A DNA stretch of 64,000 nt from Flavobacterium alvei. GTDB taxonomy: Bacteria; Bacteroidota; Bacteroidia; Flavobacteriales; Flavobacteriaceae. Position 1 is the first letter of the stretch; every line of letters begins with the position of its first letter. Both the position numbers and the translations under genes were made by a program. Shown here in pieces: positions 46,501 to 54,673 of the stretch. Where the stretch lies: NCBI RefSeq assembly GCF_002920895.1, contig NZ_PQVG01000007.1, positions 207,559 to 271,558 of the forward strand, given 5' to 3'. Below the pieces are notes generated by a model. That model worked only from the letters and a program-made list of their open reading frames with translations. It did not search any database and had not been told where the DNA came from.

Positions 46501-47419
46501 CATAACTAGATCCACCTTAAACAATGATGGAAACAGCCCTGTAATTCCATTTACAACACTTGGAGAAACCATCTTTAGAGGGAATGCTTCGGTGGCAAAC
46601 GGTCAATTTGAATTTAGTTTTATTGTGCCAAGAGACATCCGAATCCCATTAAACAATGGAAAAATTAGTTTCTATGCTAAAAAAAATCAACAATTCGAAA
46701 ATCAAACAGGTTATGACACCAGCATAAAAATAGGTGGAATAAATGAAAATGCGGTTGCAGACAATATTAGTCCAAGAGTGAAGTTATATATGAACGATGA
46801 AACTTTTGTTTCAGGTGGAACAACAAATGAATCTCCGTTCTTAGTTGCAAATCTTGAAGACGAAAGCGGCATCAATACTGCTAGCGGAATTGGTCACGAT
46901 ATAATTGCCATTTTAGACGGAGATGTTGACAATCCGTATATCTTAAACGATTACTACCAAACCGATTTGAATGATTTCACAAAAGGAACTTTGCTGTTTC
47001 CACTGCGAAATTTAGCCGTAGGCTTACACACCATAACTTTCAAGGCTTGGGATGTTTACAATAATCCAATTACTGCCGAGATTCAATTTGTGGTAGCAGG
47101 AAACGATTCGATAACCTTAACTCATGTGTTAAATTATCCTAATCCTTTTGTAAATTATACTGAATTTTGGTTTTCACACAACAAACCTTTTGAACCTTTA
47201 GAAGTTCAAGTTCAAGTAATGACCATTACTGGAAAAGTGGTTTGGACACGTAATCAAATCGTTACTAATGAAGGTTTTCTATCAAAAGACATCACTTGGG
47301 ACGGCAAAGATGACTTTGGAAACAAAATAGGAAAAGGAGTTTACGTGTATAAACTCACCGTTAAATCGAACATAACAAACACGAAGACCGAAAAATTTGA
47401 AAAACTTGTAATACTTTAA
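43592..47419 (+). CDS. porU: Type IX secretion C-terminal signal peptidase/sortase PorU
   Basis: 1275 residues, signal peptide MRKTLLVYLILIPFVSFAQ. The peptidase C25 (gingipain-like) domain holds the catalytic pair: H786 in NYLGHGGEDG and C820 in FITITCDFSRFDNPSRPTAGE. PorU removes the C-terminal sorting domain of T9SS cargo and transfers them to lipopolysaccharide at the cell surface. The end of the protein has a T9SS-like sorting domain of its own (LNYPNPFVNYTEFWFSHN, FGNKIGKGVYVYKLTVK), which in PorU is kept. It is followed by porV, its partner in the attachment complex. Confidence 0.97.
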   Translation: MRKTLLVYLILIPFVSFAQIKGNITIEWLEKKEMFVGNSKIIIPKFIGNSYHYDPSKKSLFFILSLSESNYSNENNIQLSNIVYESLSASQLGDLDPENITKNPSAALKINKSRDLTQGFLVLSPIIKDEFGYKRIKSFSYSISGNNSSRIAQTTKTSALTNSILSSGDWYQFYVEKSGVYKISKYFLQQLGLNVSGIDPKKIKIYGNGGRMLPLSNAIFYPTDLTENAIQVIGESDGVFNSEDYILFYAEGVDTWNEESQTNVNLFDTKSYYYVTVQGNEGKRISNMNQPTGNSTLSLNTFDDHQFHELDLVNIGKLGRQWFGEVFDVNQDQEFSFNFPNIDTATPIKMSVNTASVAYTNTSFKVSANGQDLGTMSFPPLVQYSGIQFNNNSLSNISFPSSESVKIKLSYNNNAVPGSKGYLDKIMLTAKRKLQGYGKQFQFQYDLSKSSLGIVNYDISNANGISQIWDVTDLYNVTKIENTNQASISFKANLGEIRKYVAIDALDYYTPLKTSKTKIANQNLKGTLFKNAQGQIQDIDYVIITPAFLASQAEKLANFHRSYSKLNVKVIQLESIYQEFSSGKQDIAAIRNCIKYIYDNASTSEKRIKYVNLFGDASYDYKNRTSNNTNIVPIYHALNSNTTGESSYASDDFYGLMDASEGNIGSFFGGIDIAVGRMLNNDASQAEEMVNKVIEYHDVKSYGSWRNNFVMIADDSDKSSDASLQYRQNNLADKITFEKPFLNANKILLDSYTQEASAGGSRYTKARTDLFSAFEKGALVFNYLGHGGEDGLASERLWEKSDGQNLNNQYKYPLFITITCDFSRFDNPSRPTAGEYTYWNPKGGAISMITTIREIGQFSAENFNDVLAQNLYSYGSNQYTSIADALRISKNSNPNSSTNVVFYIGDPAIMLAIAKPKIRLTKVNDVPVSQPIDDFKSLAKMKISGEITDENNIPLTNYNGELFTAIFDKFITRSTLNNDGNSPVIPFTTLGETIFRGNASVANGQFEFSFIVPRDIRIPLNNGKISFYAKKNQQFENQTGYDTSIKIGGINENAVADNISPRVKLYMNDETFVSGGTTNESPFLVANLEDESGINTASGIGHDIIAILDGDVDNPYILNDYYQTDLNDFTKGTLLFPLRNLAVGLHTITFKAWDVYNNPITAEIQFVVAGNDSITLTHVLNYPNPFVNYTEFWFSHNKPFEPLEVQVQVMTITGKVVWTRNQIVTNEGFLSKDITWDGKDDFGNKIGKGVYVYKLTVKSNITNTKTEKFEKLVIL

Positions 47420-47435
47420 TTAAATACTATATTTG
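47406..47435 (+). promoter_or_regulatory. porV promoter overlapping the end of porU
   Basis: TTG at 47406-47408, 19-base spacer, TATATTTG at 47428-47435. The -33 element lies inside porU, so porV can be transcribed on its own as well as from porU. The ATG is 21 bases downstream. Confidence 0.65.
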
Positions 47436-47456
47436 TCCAATTATTATTTTAAACCA

Positions 47457-48620
47457 ATGAGAAAAATATCTTTACTTTTTGTGTGCTTATTTATTGCAAT
47501 CTATGCAAAAGCTCAGGAAAATGTTATTACCACAGCAGTTCCGTTTCTATTAGTTAGTGCCGATGCCCGATCAGCGGGTATGGCAGATAATGGAGTAGCT
47601 TCTTCTGCTGATTCCTATTCACAACAATGGAATCCGGCGAAATATGCATTTGCAATAGAAAAAACAGGTTTCTCTATAAGCTACACCCCATATCTTACTG
47701 ATTTAGTAAATGATATTTCTTTAGGACAACTTAACTATTACAATAGAGTCAATGAAAGAAGTGCTTTTGCAGGAAGTTTTCGCTTTTTTGGACTTGGTGA
47801 TATCGAATTACGTGAAAACGCTGACGACCAACCCAGAGTGGTTTCTCCAAGTGAATTTGCATTTGACGGATCGTATTCCTTGAAATTAAGTGATAAATTC
47901 TCGATGGCCGTTGGAGCAAGATACATTAATTCTAATTTAAAAGTAGCCTCAGATGTAGGTGACGCATCCTCAGCAAGTGCATTTGCTATTGATGTTGCAG
48001 GTTTTTTCCAAACCGAAGAATTACCATTCAGCGATTTCAACGGAAGATGGAGAGCTGGATTCAATATTCAAAATTTAGGACCAAAACTAAGCTATGATAA
48101 TACTGAATTTAGCAGCAACTTTTTACCCGCTAATTTAAAATTGGGTGGTGGATTCGATTTTATATTGGATGATTACAACAAAGTAGCCGTAAATTTAGAA
48201 ATAAGTAAGCTATTGGTACCAACACCACAAGACCCAGATTTAAACGGAGATGGAACAATTACACCCGATGAAAGAAATCAAAACAATCAAGATTACCAAT
48301 CTATCGGATGGCTTCAAGGTGCTTTACAATCTTTCTCTGATGCACCAGGTGGTTTCAGTGAAGAGTTAAAAGAAATTACCTATTCATTAGGAACTGAATA
48401 TCTATACCAAGATTCATTTGCTTTAAGAGCAGGTTATTTTCACGAAAATAAAGATAAAGGTGCAAGACAATTTTTCACTCTTGGTGCAGGTTTTAGATAC
48501 AATGTTGTAAAAGTCGATGTTTCTTACTTATTTTCTACATCTAAAGTTAAAAACCCTTTAGAAAACACCTTAAGATTCTCACTTACATTTAATATTGGTG
48601 ACAAATACGATGAATATTAG
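47457..48620 (+). CDS. porV: Type IX secretion outer-membrane protein PorV
   Basis: Start at ATG 47457 (MRKISLLFVCLFIAIYAKAQ, signal peptide) instead of the TTG at 47433; 387 residues. FadL-like barrel with the PorV signature at the mature N-terminus (VPFLLVSADARSAGMADNGVASSADSYSQQWNPAKYAF) and a C-terminal strand LENTLRFSLTFNIGDKYDEY. PorV (LptO) takes cargo from the SprA/Sov translocon and hands it to PorU. A strong terminator follows. Confidence 0.96.
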   Translation: MRKISLLFVCLFIAIYAKAQENVITTAVPFLLVSADARSAGMADNGVASSADSYSQQWNPAKYAFAIEKTGFSISYTPYLTDLVNDISLGQLNYYNRVNERSAFAGSFRFFGLGDIELRENADDQPRVVSPSEFAFDGSYSLKLSDKFSMAVGARYINSNLKVASDVGDASSASAFAIDVAGFFQTEELPFSDFNGRWRAGFNIQNLGPKLSYDNTEFSSNFLPANLKLGGGFDFILDDYNKVAVNLEISKLLVPTPQDPDLNGDGTITPDERNQNNQDYQSIGWLQGALQSFSDAPGGFSEELKEITYSLGTEYLYQDSFALRAGYFHENKDKGARQFFTLGAGFRYNVVKVDVSYLFSTSKVKNPLENTLRFSLTFNIGDKYDEY

Positions 48621-48640
48621 CCAATAAATAAAACAACTAT

Positions 48641-48682
48641 AAATCCAAATTTCTCCTGAACCCTCTGGAAAAATTTGGATTT
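48641..48682 (+). terminator. Terminator of porV
   Basis: Stem AAATCCAAATTT (48641-48652) with AAATTTGGATTT (48671-48682), an inner TCC/GGA pair, and a T8 run. Confidence 0.75.
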
Positions 48683-48789
48683 TTTTTCCAATAATACGTA
48701 TGAAACGCGCATACAGAATAATTTATTTTAAAACTGAATAGTTATTTGCGAGTTCCATCTGACCGTTGAAAATCAATATAAACAAACAG

Positions 48790-49272
48790 ATGAAAGACAT
48801 TATTATTTCAACCCGATTTTCAGTCTTTGAAACCGTTCAGGAATTACCTAGCGACATTCAGAACCTAATGAAACAAGCCATCGAAGTAAGAAAAAATGCC
48901 TATGCTCCTTATTCAAAATTTAGAGTTGGTGCTGCACTTTTATTAGATAATGGACAAATAGTTTTAGGTTCAAACCAAGAAAATGCAGCCTATCCATCTG
49001 GACTTTGTGCAGAACGTGTTGCCGTTTTTCAGGCAGGTGCCGTTTATCCTGACGCAAAAATATTGAAAATGGCCATAACAGCGGCTTCCGATACCAATCA
49101 AACAACCGATCCAATTCCACCTTGTGGTTCCTGCAGACAATCTATAGCCGAATACGAAATCAAACAAAACACTCCAATAGAAATTTATTTTATGGGCGAA
49201 ATTGGTGTTATTTACAAATCAGATTCGCTTAAAAACCTGCTGCCGCTTCTATTTGACAAAAGCTTCTTGTAA
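48790..49272 (+). CDS. cdd: Cytidine deaminase
   Basis: Start at ATG 48790 (MKDIIISTRFSVFETVQEL); the TTG start 24 bases upstream is unlikely. 160 residues, a homotetrameric-type Cdd. Active site: YAPYSKFRVGAALLLDNG, C73-A-E75 (zinc ligand and catalytic acid) and PPC112-GSC115 (zinc ligands). It converts cytidine or deoxycytidine to uridine, for pyrimidine salvage. It stands alone between porV and the pdh genes. Confidence 0.96.
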   Translation: MKDIIISTRFSVFETVQELPSDIQNLMKQAIEVRKNAYAPYSKFRVGAALLLDNGQIVLGSNQENAAYPSGLCAERVAVFQAGAVYPDAKILKMAITAASDTNQTTDPIPPCGSCRQSIAEYEIKQNTPIEIYFMGEIGVIYKSDSLKNLLPLLFDKSFL

Positions 49273-49322
49273 AAAAAACTTAAAAATTAGGTTTTAAATT
49301 TTACTTCTTCCGTATAATGTCC

Positions 49323-49330
49323 TATTTTTG
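49323..49330 (+). promoter_or_regulatory. Promoter -7 box of the pdhA-pdhC operon
   Basis: TATTTTTG (TAnnTTTG), 88 bases before the pdhA ATG. A -33 TTG is not clear. Confidence 0.45.
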
Positions 49331-49418
49331 CAGCTTGTAATTTTGGAGAAGCAAACCCGTTGCGTTATCGATTACATTTTTTAATAAAACAAAATAACTA
49401 GCAAAATAAACAATTCAA

Positions 49419-50417
49419 ATGAAAGAAGTTACAAAAGAAGTTTATTTAAAGTGGTACGAAGACATGCTACTTTGGAGAAAGTTTGAAGACAAACTTGCAG
49501 CATTGTACATTCAACAAAAAATTAGAGGATTTCTACATTTATATAATGGTCAAGAAGCCGTATTAGCTGGTGCCTTACACGCTATGGACTTGACAAAAGA
49601 CAAAATGATTACTGCATACAGAAACCACGTTCAGCCAATCGGAATGGGTGTTGACCCAAGAAGAGTAATGGCAGAATTGATGGGAAAAGCTACAGGAACT
49701 TCCAAAGGAATGGGTGGCTCTATGCACATTTTCTCTAAAGAACACGGTTTTTATGGTGGACACGGAATCGTTGGAGGGCAAATACCTCTAGGAGCTGGAA
49801 TTGCATTTGGAGACAAATACAACAATACAGGCGGAGTTACATTGACTTACTTTGGTGATGGTGCCTCCCGTCAAGGTTCACTTCACGAAGCCTTCAATAT
49901 GGCAATGCTTTGGAATCTTCCAGTGGTATTTATCGTTGAAAACAACGGTTATGCTATGGGGACTTCTGTAGAAAGAACTGCAAACCATCCAGATATTTGG
50001 AAATTGGGTTTAGGTTACGAAATGCCGTGTGGACCAGTTGATGGAATGAACCCAGTGAAAGTTGCAGAAGCTATGAGCGAAGCCATTGAAAGAGCAAGAA
50101 ACAACGGAGGACCAACTTTCCTTGAAATGAAAACATACCGTTACAGAGGCCACTCTATGTCTGACGCACAATTGTACCGTTCGAAAGAGGAAGTGGAAGA
50201 ATACAAAAAAATTGACCCGATTACTCAAGTTTTGGATGTAATCAAAGATCAAAAATATGCTACCGATGCCGAAATCGAGGTTATCGACCAAAGAGTGAAA
50301 GATTTAGTTGAAGAATGCGTGAAATTCTCCGAAGAATCTCCTTTCCCAGAAATTCAACAATTATACGACGTAGTTTACGCTCAAGAAAACTACCCATTCA
50401 CACCTCATAAATTATAA
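49419..50417 (+). CDS. pdhA: Pyruvate dehydrogenase E1 component, alpha subunit
   Basis: 332 residues. Thiamine diphosphate-binding motif GDGASRQGSLHEAFNMAMLWNLPVVFIVENN (GDG 146-148, NN 175-176). Other E1-alpha marks: IRGFLHLYNGQEAV, AYRNHVQPIGMGV, GGSMHIF and the phosphorylation-loop-like YRGHSMSDAQLYRSKEEV. It decarboxylates pyruvate together with the beta subunit, which is not in the window. Seven bases separate it from pdhC. Confidence 0.97.
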   Translation: MKEVTKEVYLKWYEDMLLWRKFEDKLAALYIQQKIRGFLHLYNGQEAVLAGALHAMDLTKDKMITAYRNHVQPIGMGVDPRRVMAELMGKATGTSKGMGGSMHIFSKEHGFYGGHGIVGGQIPLGAGIAFGDKYNNTGGVTLTYFGDGASRQGSLHEAFNMAMLWNLPVVFIVENNGYAMGTSVERTANHPDIWKLGLGYEMPCGPVDGMNPVKVAEAMSEAIERARNNGGPTFLEMKTYRYRGHSMSDAQLYRSKEEVEEYKKIDPITQVLDVIKDQKYATDAEIEVIDQRVKDLVEECVKFSEESPFPEIQQLYDVVYAQENYPFTPHKL

Positions 50418-50424
50418 ATCAATT

Positions 50425-52050
50425 ATGGCAACAATAATTACAATGCCCCGTTTGAGCGATACAATGACAGAAGGAACGGTAGCAACTTGGTTAAAAAAAG
50501 TAGGAGACAAAGTAAGCGAAGGCGATATGCTAGCTGAAATTGAAACCGACAAAGCAACAATGGAATTTGAATCTTTCAACGAAGGAACTCTTTTATACAT
50601 TGGAATTAAAGAAGGAGAAACCGCTCCAATTGACTCTTTATTAGCTATTATCGGAAACGAAGGCGAAGATATTTCTGCTTTAATTAGCGGAGCAGCAGCT
50701 CCAAAAGCCGAAGCTCCAGTTGAAGCTAAAAAAGAAGAAGCAGCTGCTCCTGCAGCAGCAACTACAGCAGCTTTACCAGCAGGAGTTGTGGTAGTAACAA
50801 TGCCTCGTTTGAGCGACACCATGACCGAAGGAACAGTAGCTACTTGGTTGAAAAAAGTAGGCGACAAAGTATCTGAAGGTGATATGCTTGCCGAAATCGA
50901 AACCGACAAAGCAACAATGGAATTTGAATCCTTCAACGAAGGAACTTTATTATACATCGGAATTAAAGAAGGTGAATCAGCACCAATCGATAGTTTATTA
51001 GCAATTATAGGACCAGCAGGAACAGACGTTAGTAGTATTGTTGCTAGCGGAGGAACCGCTCCTGTAGCCGCTCCAGTTGAAGAAACGAAAGCTGCTCCAG
51101 CCGCACAAACCGCAGCACCAGTTGTTCAAGAAGCAGCTGCTAACGGACAAAGAATTTTGGCTTCGCCATTAGCAAAGAAAATTGCCAGCGAAAAAGGAAT
51201 TCAATTACACCAAGTAAAAGGTTCTGGAGAAAACGGACGCATCACCAAAAGTGATGTGGAGAACTTTACGCCTCAAGCTACTGCTGCTCCAGCCGCTACC
51301 ACAAGCGCTGCTCCAGCTAAATCAGAAGCCGCTGCACCTGTTGCAAAACCTTACGTTCCAGCAGGACAAATTGCTACAGAAGAGATTAAAAACTCTACAA
51401 TGCGTAAAATCATTGCCAAACGTTTGGCTGAATCTTTGTTTACTGCACCACATTACAATTTGGTAATCGAGGTAACTATGGACGAAGCAATGAAATCAAG
51501 AGCAGTCATTAACAGCGTTCCAGATACCAAAGTATCTTTCAACGATATGGTGATTAAAGCTTCTGCATTGGCTTTGAAAAAACATCCAAAAATCAATTCA
51601 CAATGGTCTGCTGATGCAATAACCATCAACTATCACGTGAATATTGGTGTTGCCGTTGCTGTCGAAGATGGATTGGTAGTTCCAGTATTGCCATTTACTG
51701 ATGGTATGAGTTTATCTCAAATTGGAACAAGCGTAAGAGACCTTGCAGGAAGAGCCAAAAACAAAAAATTATTGCCTACCGAAATGGAAGGAAGCACTTT
51801 CACGATTTCAAACCTTGGAATGTTTGGAATTACCGAATTCAACTCCATCATCAACCAACCCAATTCTGCCATCCTATCCGTAGGAGCGATTGTGGAAAAA
51901 CCAGTGGTAAAAAATGGACAAATCGTGGTAGGAAACACAATGATGCTTTCATTGGCTTGCGATCACAGAACTATCGACGGTGCAACCGGAGCACAGTTCT
52001 TGCAAACTTTGAAACAATACATCGAAAACCCAGTGACGATGTTAGCGTAA
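50425..52050 (+). CDS. pdhC: Pyruvate dehydrogenase E2, dihydrolipoyl acetyltransferase (two lipoyl domains)
   Basis: 541 residues. Two lipoyl domains (~3-77 and ~123-196) with lipoyl-lysines K43 and K162 in ETDKATMEFES, separated by Ala/Pro/Glu-rich linkers. An E3/E1-binding domain (~245-285, RILASPLAKKIASEKGIQLHQVKG) follows, then the catalytic CoA acyltransferase domain ending in DHRTIDGATGAQF (H514, D518). The two lipoyl domains differ in only one residue over about 71 positions (GETAP/GESAP), although their DNA differs at many synonymous sites. It transfers the acetyl group from the lipoyl arm to CoA. Confidence 0.97.
   Translation: MATIITMPRLSDTMTEGTVATWLKKVGDKVSEGDMLAEIETDKATMEFESFNEGTLLYIGIKEGETAPIDSLLAIIGNEGEDISALISGAAAPKAEAPVEAKKEEAAAPAAATTAALPAGVVVVTMPRLSDTMTEGTVATWLKKVGDKVSEGDMLAEIETDKATMEFESFNEGTLLYIGIKEGESAPIDSLLAIIGPAGTDVSSIVASGGTAPVAAPVEETKAAPAAQTAAPVVQEAAANGQRILASPLAKKIASEKGIQLHQVKGSGENGRITKSDVENFTPQATAAPAATTSAAPAKSEAAAPVAKPYVPAGQIATEEIKNSTMRKIIAKRLAESLFTAPHYNLVIEVTMDEAMKSRAVINSVPDTKVSFNDMVIKASALALKKHPKINSQWSADAITINYHVNIGVAVAVEDGLVVPVLPFTDGMSLSQIGTSVRDLAGRAKNKKLLPTEMEGSTFTISNLGMFGITEFNSIINQPNSAILSVGAIVEKPVVKNGQIVVGNTMMLSLACDHRTIDGATGAQFLQTLKQYIENPVTMLA
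50443..51012 (+). repeat. Duplicated lipoyl-domain coding segment in pdhC
   Basis: 50443-50655 and 50800-51012 encode the same 71-residue stretch with one conservative change. DNA differences are almost all at third codon positions. Confidence 0.85.
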
Positions 52051-52075
52051 TAGATTTTTACTTTATCATAATAAG

Positions 52076-52105
52076 AATCCCGTTTTGAAGTATCAAAACG
52101 GGATT
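52076..52105. terminator. Bidirectional terminator between pdhC and the type III restriction genes
   Basis: Perfect 13-bp stem AATCCCGTTTTGA (52076-52088) and TCAAAACGGGATT (52093-52105), loop AGTA, followed by T-runs on both strands. Confidence 0.88.
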
Positions 52106-52109
52106 TTTT

Positions 52110-54668
52110 TTAATTCAAAACTTGCTCCAACGATTTTTTAAATTCGTTTTCGTTCTCATTATTATAAAAGGGAACACCCGTAATTAGGTATTTATCTGTA
52201 TTAATTTTTATAGTTTTTTCTTCAGATTTTATTTCCTTTAAAAAATCTTCTTTCCATTTATCGTGACTTAACAAATGATTCCCTTTAGGTTCAATGAAAA
52301 CTTGATAGATCATTTCCTTTTCTTTTTTCTGTTTGCAGAATAAAATAAAATCAGGCTCAAATGCTCTTCCGAGTTTATCAATAATTTTAATTTCTCTTTC
52401 GTTACGGATTAAATAAATGTCTTTAAATTTCTGTCCAATATTTTCAAATCGAGTAGCGAACATTTTTACAAATGCTTTCTCTTCACTTGTTCCATAGTTA
52501 GCATTGTAAACATACCAAGGCTCATTTACCACAAGCGCTTCTTGTCCGTCACTTCGTTCACTGTCTTTGTAAACTTTGATCTCCTTATCTTTGAAAACCT
52601 TGTGAACGTACTCTTTTATGTAGCTAGAGCCTTCAAATTCAGTTAAATTCGTTTTTATTTCCGATTCAATGTTTTGCAAAAGTCCCTGAATAGCAAGCAA
52701 ATAATCATTATTAGTTATGTCTGCAAGTCTTGACGTCGAACCATTAAAAGTAATTTCTAAACTTCCTAAATAGTCAGTACTTTCAACGAAGCTGGAAAGA
52801 GAACCAACATTTGGAAAATACCTTTCCAAACTATCAAAATAAAAGAATGGATTTTGCGCCAAAGCATAACGAATAATATGTTTTGGAATAATGGAAAGTT
52901 TGATGTCTCGACTTTCAATTTTGTCGACTATCGTTTCCTCTTCTACTCTAAAAACACCTGACATTTTGCCAATTCCAGAAGACAAAGTAAAAACAAAGTT
53001 TTTCCTTGAAACTCCAAAGTCAGCAAAAGATTTTACGTTATCATAACTTTTTTCAACTCTTTTATTGAAAACAACTTGACCTGTTTTGTAAAATTCTGTT
53101 TCCTTAAAATCTAATTTTAATGTAAGTTGTTTTGTGACCAACTTATCTTCATCCTCATAAATTCCAGATTCAACAAGTGCTTTCTTCAACTCCGAAATAT
53201 ATCGGCTATCCTCTTTGGTGTGATAATACAATTCCTCCAATATTTTCAAATCGTTGGCTTGATCATCATCATATTTTCTTGTGTATTTGTCTTGTCCTGA
53301 TTCTAAGGCAAAAGGGAAATATCTTGCACCTCTACCAATTAATTGAGCTTCTGAAAGTGTAGTTGCTCCAACGGTTGTATTTGTTCCTCCTGTATTTTGT
53401 CCTTCGTATAAACGAACAATATCAAACAAATTCAAAACGTCCCAACCTTCGTTTAATTTTTGAACAGCAAAAACGGCTCGGATTGGATTATTTTCATCTT
53501 CCAATGTATTTAAAAGCAATTGATTTTTCTCTGCTTCATCATCATTGTTAGCACTAATACAATTTTCAAAACGAAAGTTAGATTTTATTCTTCTTGCAAT
53601 TTCTGCTGATAAAATATTTTTTGAGTCAAAGAAATTAAATGCTTTTTGAACAACCGAAACCGTTGCAGTATTTCTTATTTGGTCAACCAATTGAGCTGAC
53701 ATTAAATCAATAAGGTTGTGGAAGTTTACTTTATTTTGTTCAGATTCCTTGATTGTCTTTTTAGCCTTGAATAGAATTACAGGCTTCAAATTAATATTAT
53801 GAGCTGTTGCCAACTCTTGACGGTATAAATTTAAAATCAAGGCTTGTAAGATGCGCTCTTTTTCATCATACAAAGACCGCACAAGATTGATTTCTTTGGA
53901 GTATTTGTCAATCCTGAATTGGGTAAGGTCATATTTGAATAGTACTTTGTCTTGATACTTCTTTAAAATTTCGGCATTGTCGTAGTCAAGCGTAGCGGTA
54001 AATTCTAAAAGTATATTGTCGAAATTCTGTTTTAGAATTTCGATAACAGTTCCCTCCCAACTACCAAATAAATCGCCTTTGCTTTTTGTTGCTGAACTTA
54101 AATGATGTGCTTCATCAGCAATTAACACCATTTTTTTATCTATAAAATCTTCATAAGTAACACTATTTTCTTTAGTGTTATTTAAATCAATGTGCAACTG
54201 CTGAATAGTTGTAAATTTGATATTGATGTTCTTATCATCCGCACTTTCAAAAGTGTCCGTTTCCTTAATGTAAACCTCTTTTCCGTCAATAACTATTTTG
54301 TCGTTGAACAAGTATTTTGAAGCTTGAGGATTCAAAAAATTGTCTTTCGTTTTCTTGATAATGTTGTTTGAGTTTACGAAAAACAAAAAATTGCGATATC
54401 CTTTTTCATATAAGTAAAGCATCAAACCTGCCATTACTAATGTTTTTCCGCTTCCTGTTGCCATATTATACAACAAGTGAAAAGGCTTTTTAGGTTTGGC
54501 TTCAAAATCTTCAGTGTGGCAAAGAATGTAACGCTGAAACGATTCTATTTGATAAGGTCGCTGACCAAATCCAGGTTTAAGATTGTCGGTTATGTAATTT
54601 GGAACAGGAACACGGGCAATTTCTCTCTTACCAAACTCCTGTACCAATGTGTCGTATAAAAAACCCAT
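52110..54668 (-). CDS. Type III restriction endonuclease subunit Res
   Basis: 852 residues. Superfamily 2 helicase core: Walker A MATGSGKTLVMAGL (69-82), DEAH box IADEAHHLSS (D185-H188), helicase motif VI-like QLIGRGARYFPF (GRGAR). The C-terminal PD-(D/E)XK nuclease is visible as EPDFILF (P772-D773) ... IEPKG (E793-P-K795). Res cleaves unmethylated DNA after ATP-driven translocation or sliding, together with Mod. It starts 5 bases after the mod stop, so the two are co-translated. The domain order and length are complete. Confidence 0.93.
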   Translation of the reverse strand: MGFLYDTLVQEFGKREIARVPVPNYITDNLKPGFGQRPYQIESFQRYILCHTEDFEAKPKKPFHLLYNMATGSGKTLVMAGLMLYLYEKGYRNFLFFVNSNNIIKKTKDNFLNPQASKYLFNDKIVIDGKEVYIKETDTFESADDKNINIKFTTIQQLHIDLNNTKENSVTYEDFIDKKMVLIADEAHHLSSATKSKGDLFGSWEGTVIEILKQNFDNILLEFTATLDYDNAEILKKYQDKVLFKYDLTQFRIDKYSKEINLVRSLYDEKERILQALILNLYRQELATAHNINLKPVILFKAKKTIKESEQNKVNFHNLIDLMSAQLVDQIRNTATVSVVQKAFNFFDSKNILSAEIARRIKSNFRFENCISANNDDEAEKNQLLLNTLEDENNPIRAVFAVQKLNEGWDVLNLFDIVRLYEGQNTGGTNTTVGATTLSEAQLIGRGARYFPFALESGQDKYTRKYDDDQANDLKILEELYYHTKEDSRYISELKKALVESGIYEDEDKLVTKQLTLKLDFKETEFYKTGQVVFNKRVEKSYDNVKSFADFGVSRKNFVFTLSSGIGKMSGVFRVEEETIVDKIESRDIKLSIIPKHIIRYALAQNPFFYFDSLERYFPNVGSLSSFVESTDYLGSLEITFNGSTSRLADITNNDYLLAIQGLLQNIESEIKTNLTEFEGSSYIKEYVHKVFKDKEIKVYKDSERSDGQEALVVNEPWYVYNANYGTSEEKAFVKMFATRFENIGQKFKDIYLIRNEREIKIIDKLGRAFEPDFILFCKQKKEKEMIYQVFIEPKGNHLLSHDKWKEDFLKEIKSEEKTIKINTDKYLITGVPFYNNENENEFKKSLEQVLN

Positions 54669-54673
54669 TGTGC

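Noticed and set aside
50412..50957. 181-codon open frame on the minus strand over the first part of pdhC
   Set aside because: It is antisense to the duplicated lipoyl domains and shows the same internal duplication, so the openness comes from codon bias of pdhC.
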